A program made the translations under genes and the position numbers. Positions 1 through 10,230 of a stretch of 52,385 nt of DNA are shown here, one piece after another. The notes beneath the pieces were generated by a model that was not told the origin of the DNA, ran no database searches, and worked only from the letters and a program-made list of their open reading frames with translations. The stretch is from positions 1 through 52,385 of IMG/VR virus record IMGVR_UViG_3300035070_002282, one strand, 5' to 3'. Position 1 is the stretch's first letter, and each line of letters begins with the position of its first letter. Origin of the DNA: a virus.

Positions 1-3000
1 GAAGCAATTGACGCAGGATTATATGATCCAAGTGGTTATGCTCCTGATTGGAATACAGATCCAGAGAAAGCGGCAGTGGCATACACAGAATACACTTACT
101 TGGTAAACTGGTCAATGTGGGATATGAGTGTATACTGGGATGGCGGCTCTCTAAGTCCTGAATGGGACGACAGTTTAAAAACACCGGCAGGTATGTTAGC
201 AAATAACCCATTAGGTTATGCATTGTTCAATACATACTTTGCTCCAGTGTTGAGCAAACCAGATTTTGCCACAATAGAAAGTATCTTTGGCGAAAATGAC
301 ACAGGCGTGTCGGGATATGTTGTAGACGTATTATCAGAAGGTTCACCGGAAATACCAGCAATACCAGCAATACCAGGAAATTCGCAATTGTCTCCTACAA
401 ATCCAAATGCTCGTATGTTACCAATTACAGGTGCAGGACAAACAGGTATTGCATTGTATGATGATGACACTGAAGTTGCATCAAACATTATCGTACTTGA
501 CGAAGATGCAGTTCCGACCAATGACGGTGATGTTTTAATCTTTAGAAAGACAACTTCAGATGGTAGCTTTATTGCAGATCCTGAAAGTTACGATAGTGCT
601 ATCGATGGTGGCAATTTAGCTTACAGCAATGCAACTGGATTGCGCTCAGAAGATATTAACATTGATGGCGACGGATTTGTAACACCTACAACATCAAAAG
701 GTCCAGAAGAGGTTGTTCCGGGACAAGTAATGGACACATTAGATATCCAAGTATTTGAAAAGCCAATGGGCGGAGCAAGTCAAATTACTTCCTTAAATTA
801 TATTGGTAACGGTGTTACTAAAGTATTTAATATTGGATCAACTCCAGGAAAGAAAGAAAACTTATTTGTTAAGGTTGGCAATCAGCTAAAAACTAATAAC
901 GATTTTGCTATTGATTTTGTACGTAAAGAAATTGTGTTTAACACTGCGCCAATCGACGGCAGCAGAGTTAACATAGTTAATGTTGGGTTGTCGGCAGCTA
1001 GTATATTAGACATTGACAACTATATCGGCGACGGAGCAACTAATGATTTCTTAACAAATGCACGTTGGGAAGATAATGCAACAGCATATGTAACAGTAGA
1101 CGGAGTTACAACTGAAGTCGCACTGATTAAATCCGACGAGTCTTATGCATATCCAAATAACTTTATCATCTCGTTTCCAGTTACTCCACGAGCAGGTGCA
1201 AACATTAGAGTACTGTTAGCTGTTGGCGGCATAGATGTACTTGAACAGTACAGTCAAGTAACTGTAGATACACTTACAGCTGACGGCAGCACTATGCAGT
1301 TTGATTTAACATCTGCGCCGTTTGAACAACAGCCGGAAAGTGCGTATACCTTAGTTAAGGTTAATAATAGAATACTTAGCCCGGGCTATAGTGAACGCTT
1401 TGAAGTTACTAATAGTAGACAATACCAATTAGATTTAACACAAATTCCTGTCGGTGCTGCTAATGCTTACGATCTTGCTGTTTACCTAAATGGAACGGAA
1501 ATAGAATATATTCAGTCTTGGACATACGAAGGTGCTGGAATTTTTGATTCAACAGTTGATCCACAATCACAACCGGGCAGTACAATTACACTTGAAGCAG
1601 GTATCGGCGACCCGGGCGATGTACTAACTGTCTTTGTTTTAACAGACGGTGAGTATAGAATGGGATATTACGAAAGCGATAACACTTATGTTAAAACACC
1701 GGGCGTGTTGCATTTAGATAGTGCATATAGTGAAGGTGATGTTATTACAGTGTATCAATTTAGTAATCACAATAGTCAAGGATTTGAACGTCAAGTTATT
1801 ACAGTAGAAGAAAAAACTGAATTAACTATCGGAACTCCTCAGTACTATAAGTATAACTGGGTGAAACAAGGATACATTAAACTACGTAAGCCTGCTATTG
1901 ATGCACAATATGTGTGGGTAATTTTAAATGGCGAACTTTTATCACCAAACATTGAATACACTGTAACTGGTACTAACGATTATGTAAGATTGCAACAGCA
2001 GCCAAATGAAGGTGATGTTATTCAAATACTTCACTTTGGTAACAGTGTAGTTACTAACAAGTTTGGATTTAGAATCTTTAAAGATATCTTAAATCGTGTA
2101 CACTATAAGCGTCTTGAAGAATTATACGAACTTGCACAACCTTTAAATTGGTATGACACTTCTATTCATGTTGTTGATGCTAGTGATTTACCGAATCCAG
2201 AGTATAACACAAAATATCCAGGCGTTATTTTTATCGAAGGTGAAAGAATCGAATACTTTGGCAGAAATGACAATGAATTATTACAACTTCGTAGAGGAAC
2301 ACTAGGTACAGGAGTTAAGGAAACTTATGCAACAGGTAGTAAGTTTATGGAGCAAGGTAGAGCAACTACTATTCCGTACAAGGATACTACTAATAATATT
2401 TCTGTAACAGCAGGTGGATATAGTTTAGGTTCAACACTTTACGAAAACAGTATTAATGTAACAGTTACAAATATCGAATACGATTTTAATAACAACACTG
2501 CGTTTCCTTTAGGAGGCCAAGTGTGTACAGTGACTGGAACAGGATTTACTGATCGTGCTGAAATTTATGTTGGCGAAACACAAGTAACAACTACGTTTGT
2601 ATCAGAAACTGAACTAACATTTATTACTCCTGCACTACCTGTAGGAGCATATGATTTAATTGTTGTAAATCCGTTTACAAACGTTCCGATTGACACGCCA
2701 CAAACAAGCTATGTTGCTAATGGCGCGATTAAGTATGTACAAGTACTTCTACCGTTTGCTCCAATTCCAAATCCTGCAAGTGCAGTAGGATGGTATAAAG
2801 ATACAATTCCAGAAGAGTATTGGGAAGCACAAGACATCGAAGTGATTGTTGCAGGACGTAGATTGCGTAAGACACCTATTGATTTATACACTTATACAGC
2901 ACAAGATAGTCCAGAAGGCGACACGCGAGTTGAAGCAGAATATGCAGTAAACAAAGCTGTAGGAGCATATGTACGTTTAACTACACCACCGCCACAAGGC

Positions 3001-3123
3001 ACAACAGTTAATATTATAAGAAAGATAGGAACAAACTGGTCTGAAGAAGGCTCAACACTTGCACAAAGCAATTCAGACGTTGCAAAATTCTTACGTGAGA
3101 AGACAACCGACTTACCTCGATAA
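1..3123 (+). CDS. large virion structural (tail/baseplate-type) protein, 5' end outside window
   Basis: The reading frame is open from the first base, so this is the C-terminal 1040 residues of a larger protein; the GTG at 76 is an internal valine, not a start. Roughly six copies of a beta-rich module recur, each with a core like V-x-V-N-x-x-x-L-x-P-x-x-x-Y (for example near residues 280-295, 450-465, 635-655 and 945-960). An IPT/TIG-like immunoglobulin domain lies at about 835-893. No enzyme motif, signal peptide or membrane segment is visible. Repeated beta-sandwich modules and the position directly before the tail-fibre genes suggest an extended virion part such as a baseplate or fibre protein. 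Exact role unknown. Confidence 0.75.
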   Translation, partial: EAIDAGLYDPSGYAPDWNTDPEKAAVAYTEYTYLVNWSMWDMSVYWDGGSLSPEWDDSLKTPAGMLANNPLGYALFNTYFAPVLSKPDFATIESIFGENDTGVSGYVVDVLSEGSPEIPAIPAIPGNSQLSPTNPNARMLPITGAGQTGIALYDDDTEVASNIIVLDEDAVPTNDGDVLIFRKTTSDGSFIADPESYDSAIDGGNLAYSNATGLRSEDINIDGDGFVTPTTSKGPEEVVPGQVMDTLDIQVFEKPMGGASQITSLNYIGNGVTKVFNIGSTPGKKENLFVKVGNQLKTNNDFAIDFVRKEIVFNTAPIDGSRVNIVNVGLSAASILDIDNYIGDGATNDFLTNARWEDNATAYVTVDGVTTEVALIKSDESYAYPNNFIISFPVTPRAGANIRVLLAVGGIDVLEQYSQVTVDTLTADGSTMQFDLTSAPFEQQPESAYTLVKVNNRILSPGYSERFEVTNSRQYQLDLTQIPVGAANAYDLAVYLNGTEIEYIQSWTYEGAGIFDSTVDPQSQPGSTITLEAGIGDPGDVLTVFVLTDGEYRMGYYESDNTYVKTPGVLHLDSAYSEGDVITVYQFSNHNSQGFERQVITVEEKTELTIGTPQYYKYNWVKQGYIKLRKPAIDAQYVWVILNGELLSPNIEYTVTGTNDYVRLQQQPNEGDVIQILHFGNSVVTNKFGFRIFKDILNRVHYKRLEELYELAQPLNWYDTSIHVVDASDLPNPEYNTKYPGVIFIEGERIEYFGRNDNELLQLRRGTLGTGVKETYATGSKFMEQGRATTIPYKDTTNNISVTAGGYSLGSTLYENSINVTVTNIEYDFNNNTAFPLGGQVCTVTGTGFTDRAEIYVGETQVTTTFVSETELTFITPALPVGAYDLIVVNPFTNVPIDTPQTSYVANGAIKYVQVLLPFAPIPNPASAVGWYKDTIPEEYWEAQDIEVIVAGRRLRKTPIDLYTYTAQDSPEGDTRVEAEYAVNKAVGAYVRLTTPPPQGTTVNIIRKIGTNWSEEGSTLAQSNSDVAKFLREKTTDLPR

Positions 3124-3126
3124 ATA
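3119..3126 (+). promoter_or_regulatory. T4-type late promoter (GATAAATA)
   Basis: GATAAATA matches the T4-family late promoter core (TATAAATA; variable first base in marine relatives). It overlaps the TAA stop of the upstream structural gene and lies 19 bases before the next start codon, with a ribosome-binding sequence (AGGAAGAG) between. The same arrangement recurs at 7676 and 9192, which makes chance unlikely. Confidence 0.6.
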
Positions 3127-3145
3127 GTATACAGGAAGAGAAAAA

Positions 3146-3760
3146 ATGGCAGATAAATTAAATGATTTAAACGGGGTATTGCTCCAGGGGCATATCAAAA
3201 TACACAACCCAGAAACTGGGGAAGTATTAATAGATAAGCGCAATGCAATTCACTACGAAAATATGAGTATCTCTCTAGCAGAGTCGCTGGGCAACGGCGG
3301 TACTGGGTGGATTTATGAAATGGCGTTTGGCAACGGCGGAACGTCGGTTGACCCCACAGGCATCATTACATACTTAACTCCTAACAGTACAGGAACTAAT
3401 GCTAGTTTGTATAATCAAACATATTCTAAAGTAGTTGACGATAGAAGTGTTAACAACCTTGATCCAATTCGTAATAAGATTGAAACAAGACACGTTAGCG
3501 GAACAAACTATACTGACATTCTTGTTAGTTGTTTGTTAGACTATGGTGAACCAAATGGACAAGATGCATTTGACAATGCTACAGATGAAACAAGTTCTTA
3601 TATCTTTGATGAACTTGGATTAAGAGCTTATTCAGCAGCAGGTACAGGACGTCTGCTCACACACGTTATCTTCCACCCTGTACAAAAGAGCTTAAACAGA
3701 CTTATCCAAGTTGATTATACTGTGAGAGTACAATCACTTAGCGGTTTTAACGAGGTGTAA
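3146..3760 (+). CDS. virion structural protein, tail region
   Basis: A 204-residue protein without transmembrane segments or catalytic motifs. It starts at ATG behind AGGAAGAG and a late promoter, and ends three bases before the tail-collar fibre gene. The N-terminus (residues 1-35) contains a short segment of the kind seen in phage proteins that bind a fibre or baseplate (GHIKIHNPETGEVL). The middle is rich in G, N, T and S and the end is beta-rich. Position in the late structural operon is the main support for a virion role, perhaps a fibre connector or baseplate component. I do not recognise a named family with certainty. Confidence 0.6.
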   Translation: MADKLNDLNGVLLQGHIKIHNPETGEVLIDKRNAIHYENMSISLAESLGNGGTGWIYEMAFGNGGTSVDPTGIITYLTPNSTGTNASLYNQTYSKVVDDRSVNNLDPIRNKIETRHVSGTNYTDILVSCLLDYGEPNGQDAFDNATDETSSYIFDELGLRAYSAAGTGRLLTHVIFHPVQKSLNRLIQVDYTVRVQSLSGFNEV

Positions 3761-3763
3761 TAG

Positions 3764-5809
3764 ATGCCATATACGATTCCATATTCAGACGAAGCAAACA
3801 ACGGTACTATTACAGTAGTTGACAATACAGTTGATCAAACTACAAGTTTAAAGTTTCCAGGCAGAAATTCCACATCATATGGTACTGCAATTGCTGAAAA
3901 CTTTTTACATTTATTAGAAAATTTTGCTAGTGCTACACAACCAAATCGTCCTACTGAAGGACAAATGTGGTATGACACTACTCCAGGCGCAGAGCAACTT
4001 AAAGTTTATGACGGAACAGTGTGGATCCCGAGTGGGGGCCTAAACAGAGCACCAACTGCTCCTGATGTTGCGTTTTCACAATCAGGTGATTTGTGGGTAG
4101 ATACAGACAATCAGCAATTATATCTTAACTCAGGTTCGGGTTGGGTGCTTGTTGGTCCTACATTTAGTGATGGTCTTGCAACTGGCGCAAGTCCGTTAAC
4201 TGTTACAGGTACAGATAACGAACAACATACAGTAGTGCAAGTAGAAGTAAATGCACAACCTGTTGCATTAATTGCAACTGACTCCTTTACACCAAAATCA
4301 GTTATTCCGGGTTTTACAGTAATTAACCCAGGAATTAATTTAGCTAACAAAGACATCACTGGCGACGGCGCTCCTAAATTCTACGGAACAGCTGAAAAAG
4401 CAGAAAACTTAATTGTTAATAATATTAGTGTTGCTGCTGGAAACTTTTTACGAGGTGACGTAACTAGTACAACACTATTTCCTGTAAACGTACAAAACAA
4501 TACAGGACTTGTTATTGGCACTGATGCTGCAATCAACATAGGAGTTGAAGGCCAAGCTGGTATTATTAGACACCAGATTGAAGGATCAAATATCGATCTT
4601 CAAGTTAAGAATTCGGGCAGTACTAAAACTGTATTACGTGTTGATTCTAATTTGCGTGTAGGCATTAATAATGAAGCCCCAGACGAAGCACTTGATGTTA
4701 CTGGCAATATTCAAACTGATTCAAACTTATTTGTAAACGGAACAACTCAAAGTACAACTATTGGCACAGGTAGTGTTATTGTTAAAGGCGGAGTTGGCAT
4801 TGCTAAAAATGTAAACGTTGGCGGCGCAGCACAGGTATTAGGTGTTACTACATTAGCAAATACTATTCCAGACGGCAACAACACTCGTAACTTAGGATCT
4901 GCCACATCTAAATGGCAAAATATGTATGCAACAACATTTATTGGTAACTTAACTGGTAATGTTAATGGTACAGTTTCAGGTATTGCTGGATCAGCAAATA
5001 AACTAACTTCGGCATCTACCTTTAGAATCACAGGAGACATTGTTGCAGATGACGTTACGTTTGACGGGCAAACAGGCGGCTCGTTAAAAACATTTACAAC
5101 TAGAATCGGTAACGCTATTATTTCGGCTCGAGATGCTACTACTAGTACACAAATTGATGATGAAATGATCATTAACCGAGTTTCGGGTAGTACAGGGTTA
5201 TACAAAACATCTAGAAAAACATTATTATCAGCAGTACCAATTAATCCGGCAGGAGTATTGATGCCATATGCGGGCACAAGTGTTCCAAGAGACTGGCTAT
5301 TATGTGACGGTGGCCAATATAGAATTTCAGAATATAGTAGTCTGTTTGATGCTATTGGTTATAACTTTGGCGCTCGTGTTTCACTTCCGTCAGGGTTTTT
5401 TAAAGTACCAGACATGCGTGGTAGAACACCACTGGGTGCTGACAATATGGGCGGAACAAACGCAAATGTTGTAAACGCAGACTATGCACAAAGTATTGGA
5501 CAAATAGGCGGATCAGAATTTGAAGTAATCGATACTACTAATTTGCCAGAACACAAGCACGATTTGCGTGCAGGCGACACAAAAACAGGACCACAATTTT
5601 ATGCAGTCCAAAGAGATTCAGACGAAACTCCAGAAGGATCAATTTACTTTGGGTTAAATCCTGCAGACTCAGTTACGTCTGCATACGGCCTACCTAACTC
5701 TGGAGGACTTTTAGTTGACCCAGACACAGACGTAGGACAACCTTTAAATGTTATGAATCCAACAATGACATTTAACTATATCATCTATACTGGCAGGGCA
5801 ATATCATGA
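3764..5809 (+). CDS. tail fibre protein with C-terminal phage tail-collar domain
   Basis: A 681-residue fibre. Residues 1-195 are the N-terminal domain shared with the next two fibre genes (conserved NFLHLLENFA, GQMWYDT, SGDLWVDT, WVLVGP). The centre carries shaft-type segments (LDVTGNIQTDSNLFVNG; LGSATSKWQNMYATTF). Residues about 490-565 are a phage tail-collar domain: a G-x-x-x-P-Y-A-G run, the W-L-L-C-D-G motif, then the P-D-M-R-G-R-T-P-L-G signature, followed by LPEHKHDL. Collar domains occur in T4 short tail fibres and other receptor-binding fibres, so a role in host attachment is likely. Its stop overlaps the next start (ATGA). Confidence 0.88.
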   Translation: MPYTIPYSDEANNGTITVVDNTVDQTTSLKFPGRNSTSYGTAIAENFLHLLENFASATQPNRPTEGQMWYDTTPGAEQLKVYDGTVWIPSGGLNRAPTAPDVAFSQSGDLWVDTDNQQLYLNSGSGWVLVGPTFSDGLATGASPLTVTGTDNEQHTVVQVEVNAQPVALIATDSFTPKSVIPGFTVINPGINLANKDITGDGAPKFYGTAEKAENLIVNNISVAAGNFLRGDVTSTTLFPVNVQNNTGLVIGTDAAINIGVEGQAGIIRHQIEGSNIDLQVKNSGSTKTVLRVDSNLRVGINNEAPDEALDVTGNIQTDSNLFVNGTTQSTTIGTGSVIVKGGVGIAKNVNVGGAAQVLGVTTLANTIPDGNNTRNLGSATSKWQNMYATTFIGNLTGNVNGTVSGIAGSANKLTSASTFRITGDIVADDVTFDGQTGGSLKTFTTRIGNAIISARDATTSTQIDDEMIINRVSGSTGLYKTSRKTLLSAVPINPAGVLMPYAGTSVPRDWLLCDGGQYRISEYSSLFDAIGYNFGARVSLPSGFFKVPDMRGRTPLGADNMGGTNANVVNADYAQSIGQIGGSEFEVIDTTNLPEHKHDLRAGDTKTGPQFYAVQRDSDETPEGSIYFGLNPADSVTSAYGLPNSGGLLVDPDTDVGQPLNVMNPTMTFNYIIYTGRAIS

Positions 5810-7662
5810 GTTATAAATTAAACAAAACCGACGGCGAGCTGTTAGTTGAATTAGCAGACGGCATTGTAGACAACGTTACAACAGACATTACGTTAGTAGG
5901 TAAGAACTACAAAGGTTTTGGCGAATTTTTAAACGAAAATTTTATTAAGATAATGGAAAATTTTGCTGGAACTTCAACGCCAGGCGCACCATTGTTAGGG
6001 CAACTTTGGTATGACACAGGCGAAGCAAGGTTAAAATTATACGATGGCAGTACATTTAGAACTGCTGGTGGACCAATTGTAAGCAATACAAGACCACAAA
6101 TGGTCGCAGGCGACATTTGGATTGACAATGAAAACAATAAAATGTACTTTTTTGACGGTACAGACTTAGTATTAGTTGGACCCGATTATGATTCTGGACA
6201 AGGACAAACTGGGTTTGAAGTTTCATCAGTAATTGACATTTCAGCACGTGAGCGTGTTGTACTAAAGATATGGATTGGCGGCACATTATTTGGCGTTATT
6301 ACAAAAGAAGAATTTAGATTATCCGGCGAGAATAAAATTCCTAGTTATCCAGATGACGCAGACGATATTGTTATTCCAAAACGTCAGTTGTTTGAAAAAG
6401 GATTTAATTTAGTTGATGACAACTTTTGGTATAGAGGTACATCACAGAAAACTCGTTCATTAGTTGACGCTGACGGTCAAGCATATACATCAGCAGACTT
6501 TTTGCCAACAACCGATAACGGCGAAACTGTAGGTTCTATTAATATTAAAAATAGTAATGGACTAATAGTTGGTGTTGCTGACACTACATATGTACAACTA
6601 AAAGTTAACGGTTCGACGACTGTAATCGAGACACAGCAAAGTAATACAGACTTTGCTATCAGAACACGATCAGGAAATACATTCCGAGATGCACTTTATG
6701 TTGATGCCAGTTCAAATAGGATTGGCCTATTTAATCGCTTACCAGAACATACACTAGATGTTAATGGATCATTTAGGTCAAAAGGCGATGCAATAATTGA
6801 CGGCAACCTAACTGTTAACGGTGAAGCAACTTATGTTAATGTTGCTAATATTCAAGTTGAAGATGTTAACATTGAATTAGGAGTATCAGAAGGATCAGCA
6901 GGAGACAACGCTGCTATTGACGGCGGCGGCATTATCTTAAAATCATCTGAAGGCGATAAGTCTATATTGTTCGACAATGCAACAAGTTCATTTGATGCTA
7001 ATTTAAATTGGAACTTGACTACAGGCAACTCTTATAAAATTAACGATTCGTTAGTACTAAGCACAACTGAATTAGGTAATTCAGTAACACTCGCTAGTGG
7101 ATTAAACGAACTAGGCACATTAATTTATCTTAATGTAGACAACATTAGATTAGACGGAAACACTATTACTACGTTTGGTTCTGGGTTAACTATTAATCCA
7201 GCAGGTAACATAAGTGTAAGTGCTTCAAAAATTACAGATGTAGTAGATCCTACACTAGCACAAGATGTAGCAACAAAAAATTACGTAGATGTAACAATAA
7301 GTAGTGAACCGGTAGTACTAGCATTAGACGTTACTGGGTTAAGTGCGCCAGCAGTAAACAATCCGTATACTGATGTTGCAGCGATTATTGAAACACTATC
7401 TCCAGCAGCTAATAAAGCTGACGGAACACAGGCCAGGGTACACTGTACATCATATGCAAATGTGCAAGTTACAGGAATTGATGTACAAACAGCAATGAGT
7501 AAAAGTTATTTGTCGGTATTAACAGATGACTCAACTGCACAATCAGTTGTGCAAGACATTAACTTTGCATCAGTTGATGCAAACGCAAACTTAACACCAA
7601 CAAGGTCAACAATGACATTCCAAGTATTGGGCAATGCGTGGAGTTGGGTGAGTACTGCGTAA
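5806..7662 (+). CDS. tail fibre protein, second paralogue
   Basis: A 618-residue protein starting in an ATGA overlap with the collar-domain fibre, so translation is probably coupled. Residues 1-130 match the N-terminal domain of the fibres on either side (NFIKIMENFAGT, GQLWYDT, AGDIWIDN, LVLVGP). The middle has shaft elements (LDVNGSFRSKGDAIIDGNL; TVNGEATYVNVANIQVEDV). The C-terminal about 130 residues share nothing obvious with the neighbours and may be the variable distal tip. No collar or peptidase motif is seen. Likely a virion fibre protein; whether the three paralogues form a heteromeric fibre or separate fibres is not decidable from sequence. Confidence 0.8.
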   Translation: MSYKLNKTDGELLVELADGIVDNVTTDITLVGKNYKGFGEFLNENFIKIMENFAGTSTPGAPLLGQLWYDTGEARLKLYDGSTFRTAGGPIVSNTRPQMVAGDIWIDNENNKMYFFDGTDLVLVGPDYDSGQGQTGFEVSSVIDISARERVVLKIWIGGTLFGVITKEEFRLSGENKIPSYPDDADDIVIPKRQLFEKGFNLVDDNFWYRGTSQKTRSLVDADGQAYTSADFLPTTDNGETVGSINIKNSNGLIVGVADTTYVQLKVNGSTTVIETQQSNTDFAIRTRSGNTFRDALYVDASSNRIGLFNRLPEHTLDVNGSFRSKGDAIIDGNLTVNGEATYVNVANIQVEDVNIELGVSEGSAGDNAAIDGGGIILKSSEGDKSILFDNATSSFDANLNWNLTTGNSYKINDSLVLSTTELGNSVTLASGLNELGTLIYLNVDNIRLDGNTITTFGSGLTINPAGNISVSASKITDVVDPTLAQDVATKNYVDVTISSEPVVLALDVTGLSAPAVNNPYTDVAAIIETLSPAANKADGTQARVHCTSYANVQVTGIDVQTAMSKSYLSVLTDDSTAQSVVQDINFASVDANANLTPTRSTMTFQVLGNAWSWVSTA

Positions 7663-7675
7663 TAATTTGAAATAC

Positions 7676-7683
7676 GATAAATA
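7676..7683 (+). promoter_or_regulatory. T4-type late promoter (GATAAATA)
   Basis: GATAAATA lies in the 46-base gap between two fibre genes, 25 bases before the next start codon, with AGGGG as ribosome-binding sequence in between. Same core and similar distance as the sites at 3119 and 9192. Confidence 0.6.
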
Positions 7684-7708
7684 CGTTATATAACAGGGGT
7701 TCAAAAAG

Positions 7709-9196
7709 ATGGCATACACTATCGACAAATACAATAGACAGATCCTAACCGTAGTAGAAGACGGTACGATTGATCAAACAACTGATCTTAAATTAGTTGG
7801 TAAAAACTACGCAGGATACGGCGAAATTCAAAACGAGAATTTTGTTTACTTGCTAGAAAACTTTGCAGGAGCAACTGCTCCGCCTAAGCCAGTCGGCGGG
7901 CAAGTATGGTTTGATTCTAGTCAAAGTAAACTTAAATTCTACGATAGTAGTAAATGGCGAACAACAGGTGGCGCAGAAGTACTTGCTAGTGCTCCTTCAG
8001 GACTAACAGAAGGCGACTTTTGGTGGGATACATCAAATGAACAACTCTATGCATATAACGGTACAGATTTTGTACTAGTAGGACCCCAAGATGCTGGAGA
8101 TGGTATTACACAGATGCAATCACGTTCAGTGCGTGACACCAACGGTGTAACACATTCGATTATTGCTTCTGTTGTAGAAGACACAGTTGTACATATTATT
8201 TCAAATGACACATTTACTATCGATAGTAGTGATGCAGAAAATAGAATTCCGGGATTTGACACTGTTAAACAGGGTATTACATTAGTTAATACATTAGCAT
8301 CAACAAACGGCGTAACAGCAACTAACCACGTTTTTTGGGGTACTGCACAAAACGCAAATAAATTAGGCGGCGTTGACGCTACTAACTTTATTCAAGCAGG
8401 CAGTGCATCATTTGCTACTCTTGCTAGTTTTAGTGACTTTGGTATTGCAATTGGCGACTCAAATGACTTCAAACTTGTTATTGAAAACGACAACCAAGTA
8501 GTAATGTCCAACGAGGTTGGCACTCAAATTTCTATTAAAGCAAAAAATACACTAGGACAACTAATTAATCCAGTTATTTTTAAAGCAAACGCAATCGAGC
8601 CAGGGTTACAGAGCGATGATGTAACAAGAGAAACAGTTACACTTGGCACACCAACAGCACCGTTTAATAATGTATATGCTAATAACTTTACTGGCACTGC
8701 TGAAAAAGCAACGTTCCTTGTTGTTTCAGGTTCTAACAAATCAGGATCAGTTGCAGCAAATGCAGATAGTGTTGCAGTTCGTGATGCAAGCGGCGATCTA
8801 CGTGCAAACTTATTTAGAGGTACTGCATTATCCGCAAAATTTGCTGACTTGGCAGAAAAATATTCAACACCAACCGAACTTCCAGCAGGTACAGCAGTAG
8901 CAGTATGCAGAAATGAAGACCATGATGTAGATACAGCAAGTGCTGGGCAGCATTGTATTGGTGTAGTTTCAACAGATCCTGCATTAAAAATGAATAGCGA
9001 AGCTGAAGGACAGTATATTGCACTTAAAGGGCGTGTTCCGGTAAGAGTAAAAGGTCCTGTTTCAAAAGGCATGGCAATTTATGCTTGGCAAGACGGAGTT
9101 TGTACCACTATTGCTGCTACAGCATTAGTAGGAATTGCATTAGAGACTAACAATTCAGAAGAAGAAAAATTAGTCGAGTGTGTTCTAAAAGTATAA
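7709..9196 (+). CDS. tail fibre protein, third paralogue, DLAEKY-type C-terminal domain
   Basis: A 495-residue protein. Residues 1-200 repeat the fibre N-terminal domain (NFVYLLENFAGA, GQVWFDS, EGDFWWDT, FVLVGP, then IPGFDTVKQGITLVN, which parallels IPGFTVINPGINLAN in the first fibre). The shaft includes LGTPTAPFNNVYANNFTGT. The C-terminal about 115 residues begin ADLAEKY and continue with PAGTAVAV and GVVSTDPA. That resembles the terminal domain often found on marine phage fibres, similar to peptidase-G2/chaperone-like self-assembly domains. I see no certain catalytic residues for self-cleavage. Expressed from its own late promoter at 7676. Confidence 0.8.
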   Translation: MAYTIDKYNRQILTVVEDGTIDQTTDLKLVGKNYAGYGEIQNENFVYLLENFAGATAPPKPVGGQVWFDSSQSKLKFYDSSKWRTTGGAEVLASAPSGLTEGDFWWDTSNEQLYAYNGTDFVLVGPQDAGDGITQMQSRSVRDTNGVTHSIIASVVEDTVVHIISNDTFTIDSSDAENRIPGFDTVKQGITLVNTLASTNGVTATNHVFWGTAQNANKLGGVDATNFIQAGSASFATLASFSDFGIAIGDSNDFKLVIENDNQVVMSNEVGTQISIKAKNTLGQLINPVIFKANAIEPGLQSDDVTRETVTLGTPTAPFNNVYANNFTGTAEKATFLVVSGSNKSGSVAANADSVAVRDASGDLRANLFRGTALSAKFADLAEKYSTPTELPAGTAVAVCRNEDHDVDTASAGQHCIGVVSTDPALKMNSEAEGQYIALKGRVPVRVKGPVSKGMAIYAWQDGVCTTIAATALVGIALETNNSEEEKLVECVLKV

Positions 9197-9199
9197 ATA
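9192..9199 (+). promoter_or_regulatory. T4-type late promoter (TATAAATA, perfect core)
   Basis: TATAAATA is the exact T4 late promoter core. It overlaps the TAA stop of the third fibre gene and is 23 bases upstream of the next start, with GAGGAAAAG as ribosome-binding sequence. Confidence 0.7.
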
Positions 9200-9222
9200 T
9201 ACGTATATAATGAGGAAAAGAC

Positions 9223-10209
9223 ATGGCAGTTTCAAAAGGTGACCTAATTTCAGCAGCCCAGTTTAACGGGATGCAAAGTAGAATCGCAACAGTATTAGGT
9301 AATGGTTCTGGTAATTACGGTTATGGACAAACTGTTACTAGTGTTCAAGTATCAACAGGAACCGATACAATTACAGCAGCACAAATTGATTTATTAAGAG
9401 CCGATATGGCTAAAGCATATACACACCAAAACGGTGTTCTTTTACCGCTTAGAAATATTTCTCCAGGTGATGTTATTGGCGCCGACGTATCAGGTACAGA
9501 TATTACATACGATAATATTGGCAATGACACAGTAGTTAATTCTGACATCCAAGGCGGCGTAAATGATTATTTAGATGTATTAGACGATCTCGAAACTTAC
9601 CGTTTTACTATTGATGACTCACAAGATACTATTGCTGATGCATTAACCGATACTAGAACAAGCAATTGGAATTCTTCAATAACTGGAATATACCGGGCTT
9701 CGTTTACAGACGCAAATCATAGACGTCACTTTTTTAACTCTGGCGGACAGATTAGAATCTATCTTACTATGGCAAATGCTGTTTCGTCAAAAGATACTAA
9801 TTGGCAAACTATAATTACTAATCCGGGAACTGTTCTTTTTGGACATGACTATGTATCAGTTACGGGTAGTACAACTGGTGTTACAATTAATCCTGTCGGC
9901 AATTATGAGATAATCAGTGGTGCTACAACAGTGTTCACTAAGACGGGCAACAGCGGTGTGTATGCAGAAAACAATTGGCGAGTACAATTTTGGGAGGAAA
10001 ATTCTTCCACAATTAGATTCGCTGTTATCTTAGAGGACGCCGATACTGGTGATGAACCAGTTGTTCCAGTTCCGGATGGCGGAATTCCAGGGGGCGTCGA
10101 CGAACAAATTACAGGCGACATTACAGTTAATGTAGGGTCACGTAGAGCTTCTGGATCTAATGTTTCTGTTGTTGCTCCTGCATTTACAACAATCAGCACA
10201 TTAGAATAA
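9223..10209 (+). CDS. virion structural protein, end of the tail operon
   Basis: A 328-residue protein with an alpha-helical start (residues 1-65, QFNGMQSRIATVLGNG and AAQIDLLRADMAKAY) followed by a long beta-rich region high in T, S, N and G. It has its own perfect late promoter and a strong ribosome-binding site. No enzymatic motif, no collar domain. Position as the last gene of the late tail cluster and the composition suggest a fibre-associated or decorating virion protein. The family is not recognised. Confidence 0.6.
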   Translation: MAVSKGDLISAAQFNGMQSRIATVLGNGSGNYGYGQTVTSVQVSTGTDTITAAQIDLLRADMAKAYTHQNGVLLPLRNISPGDVIGADVSGTDITYDNIGNDTVVNSDIQGGVNDYLDVLDDLETYRFTIDDSQDTIADALTDTRTSNWNSSITGIYRASFTDANHRRHFFNSGGQIRIYLTMANAVSSKDTNWQTIITNPGTVLFGHDYVSVTGSTTGVTINPVGNYEIISGATTVFTKTGNSGVYAENNWRVQFWEENSSTIRFAVILEDADTGDEPVVPVPDGGIPGGVDEQITGDITVNVGSRRASGSNVSVVAPAFTTISTLE

Positions 10210-10230
10210 TAAACATCTGTCAATAAGAGC

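Noticed and set aside
4747-5277. Long open frame on the reverse strand under the collar-domain fibre gene
   Set aside because: Opposite to a well-supported tail fibre gene, no ribosome-binding site, and a composition expected from reading a repetitive V/T/A/N coding strand backwards.
8524-9072. 182-codon reverse frame under the third fibre gene
   Set aside because: A shadow of the fibre coding strand; no start signal and no recognisable domain.
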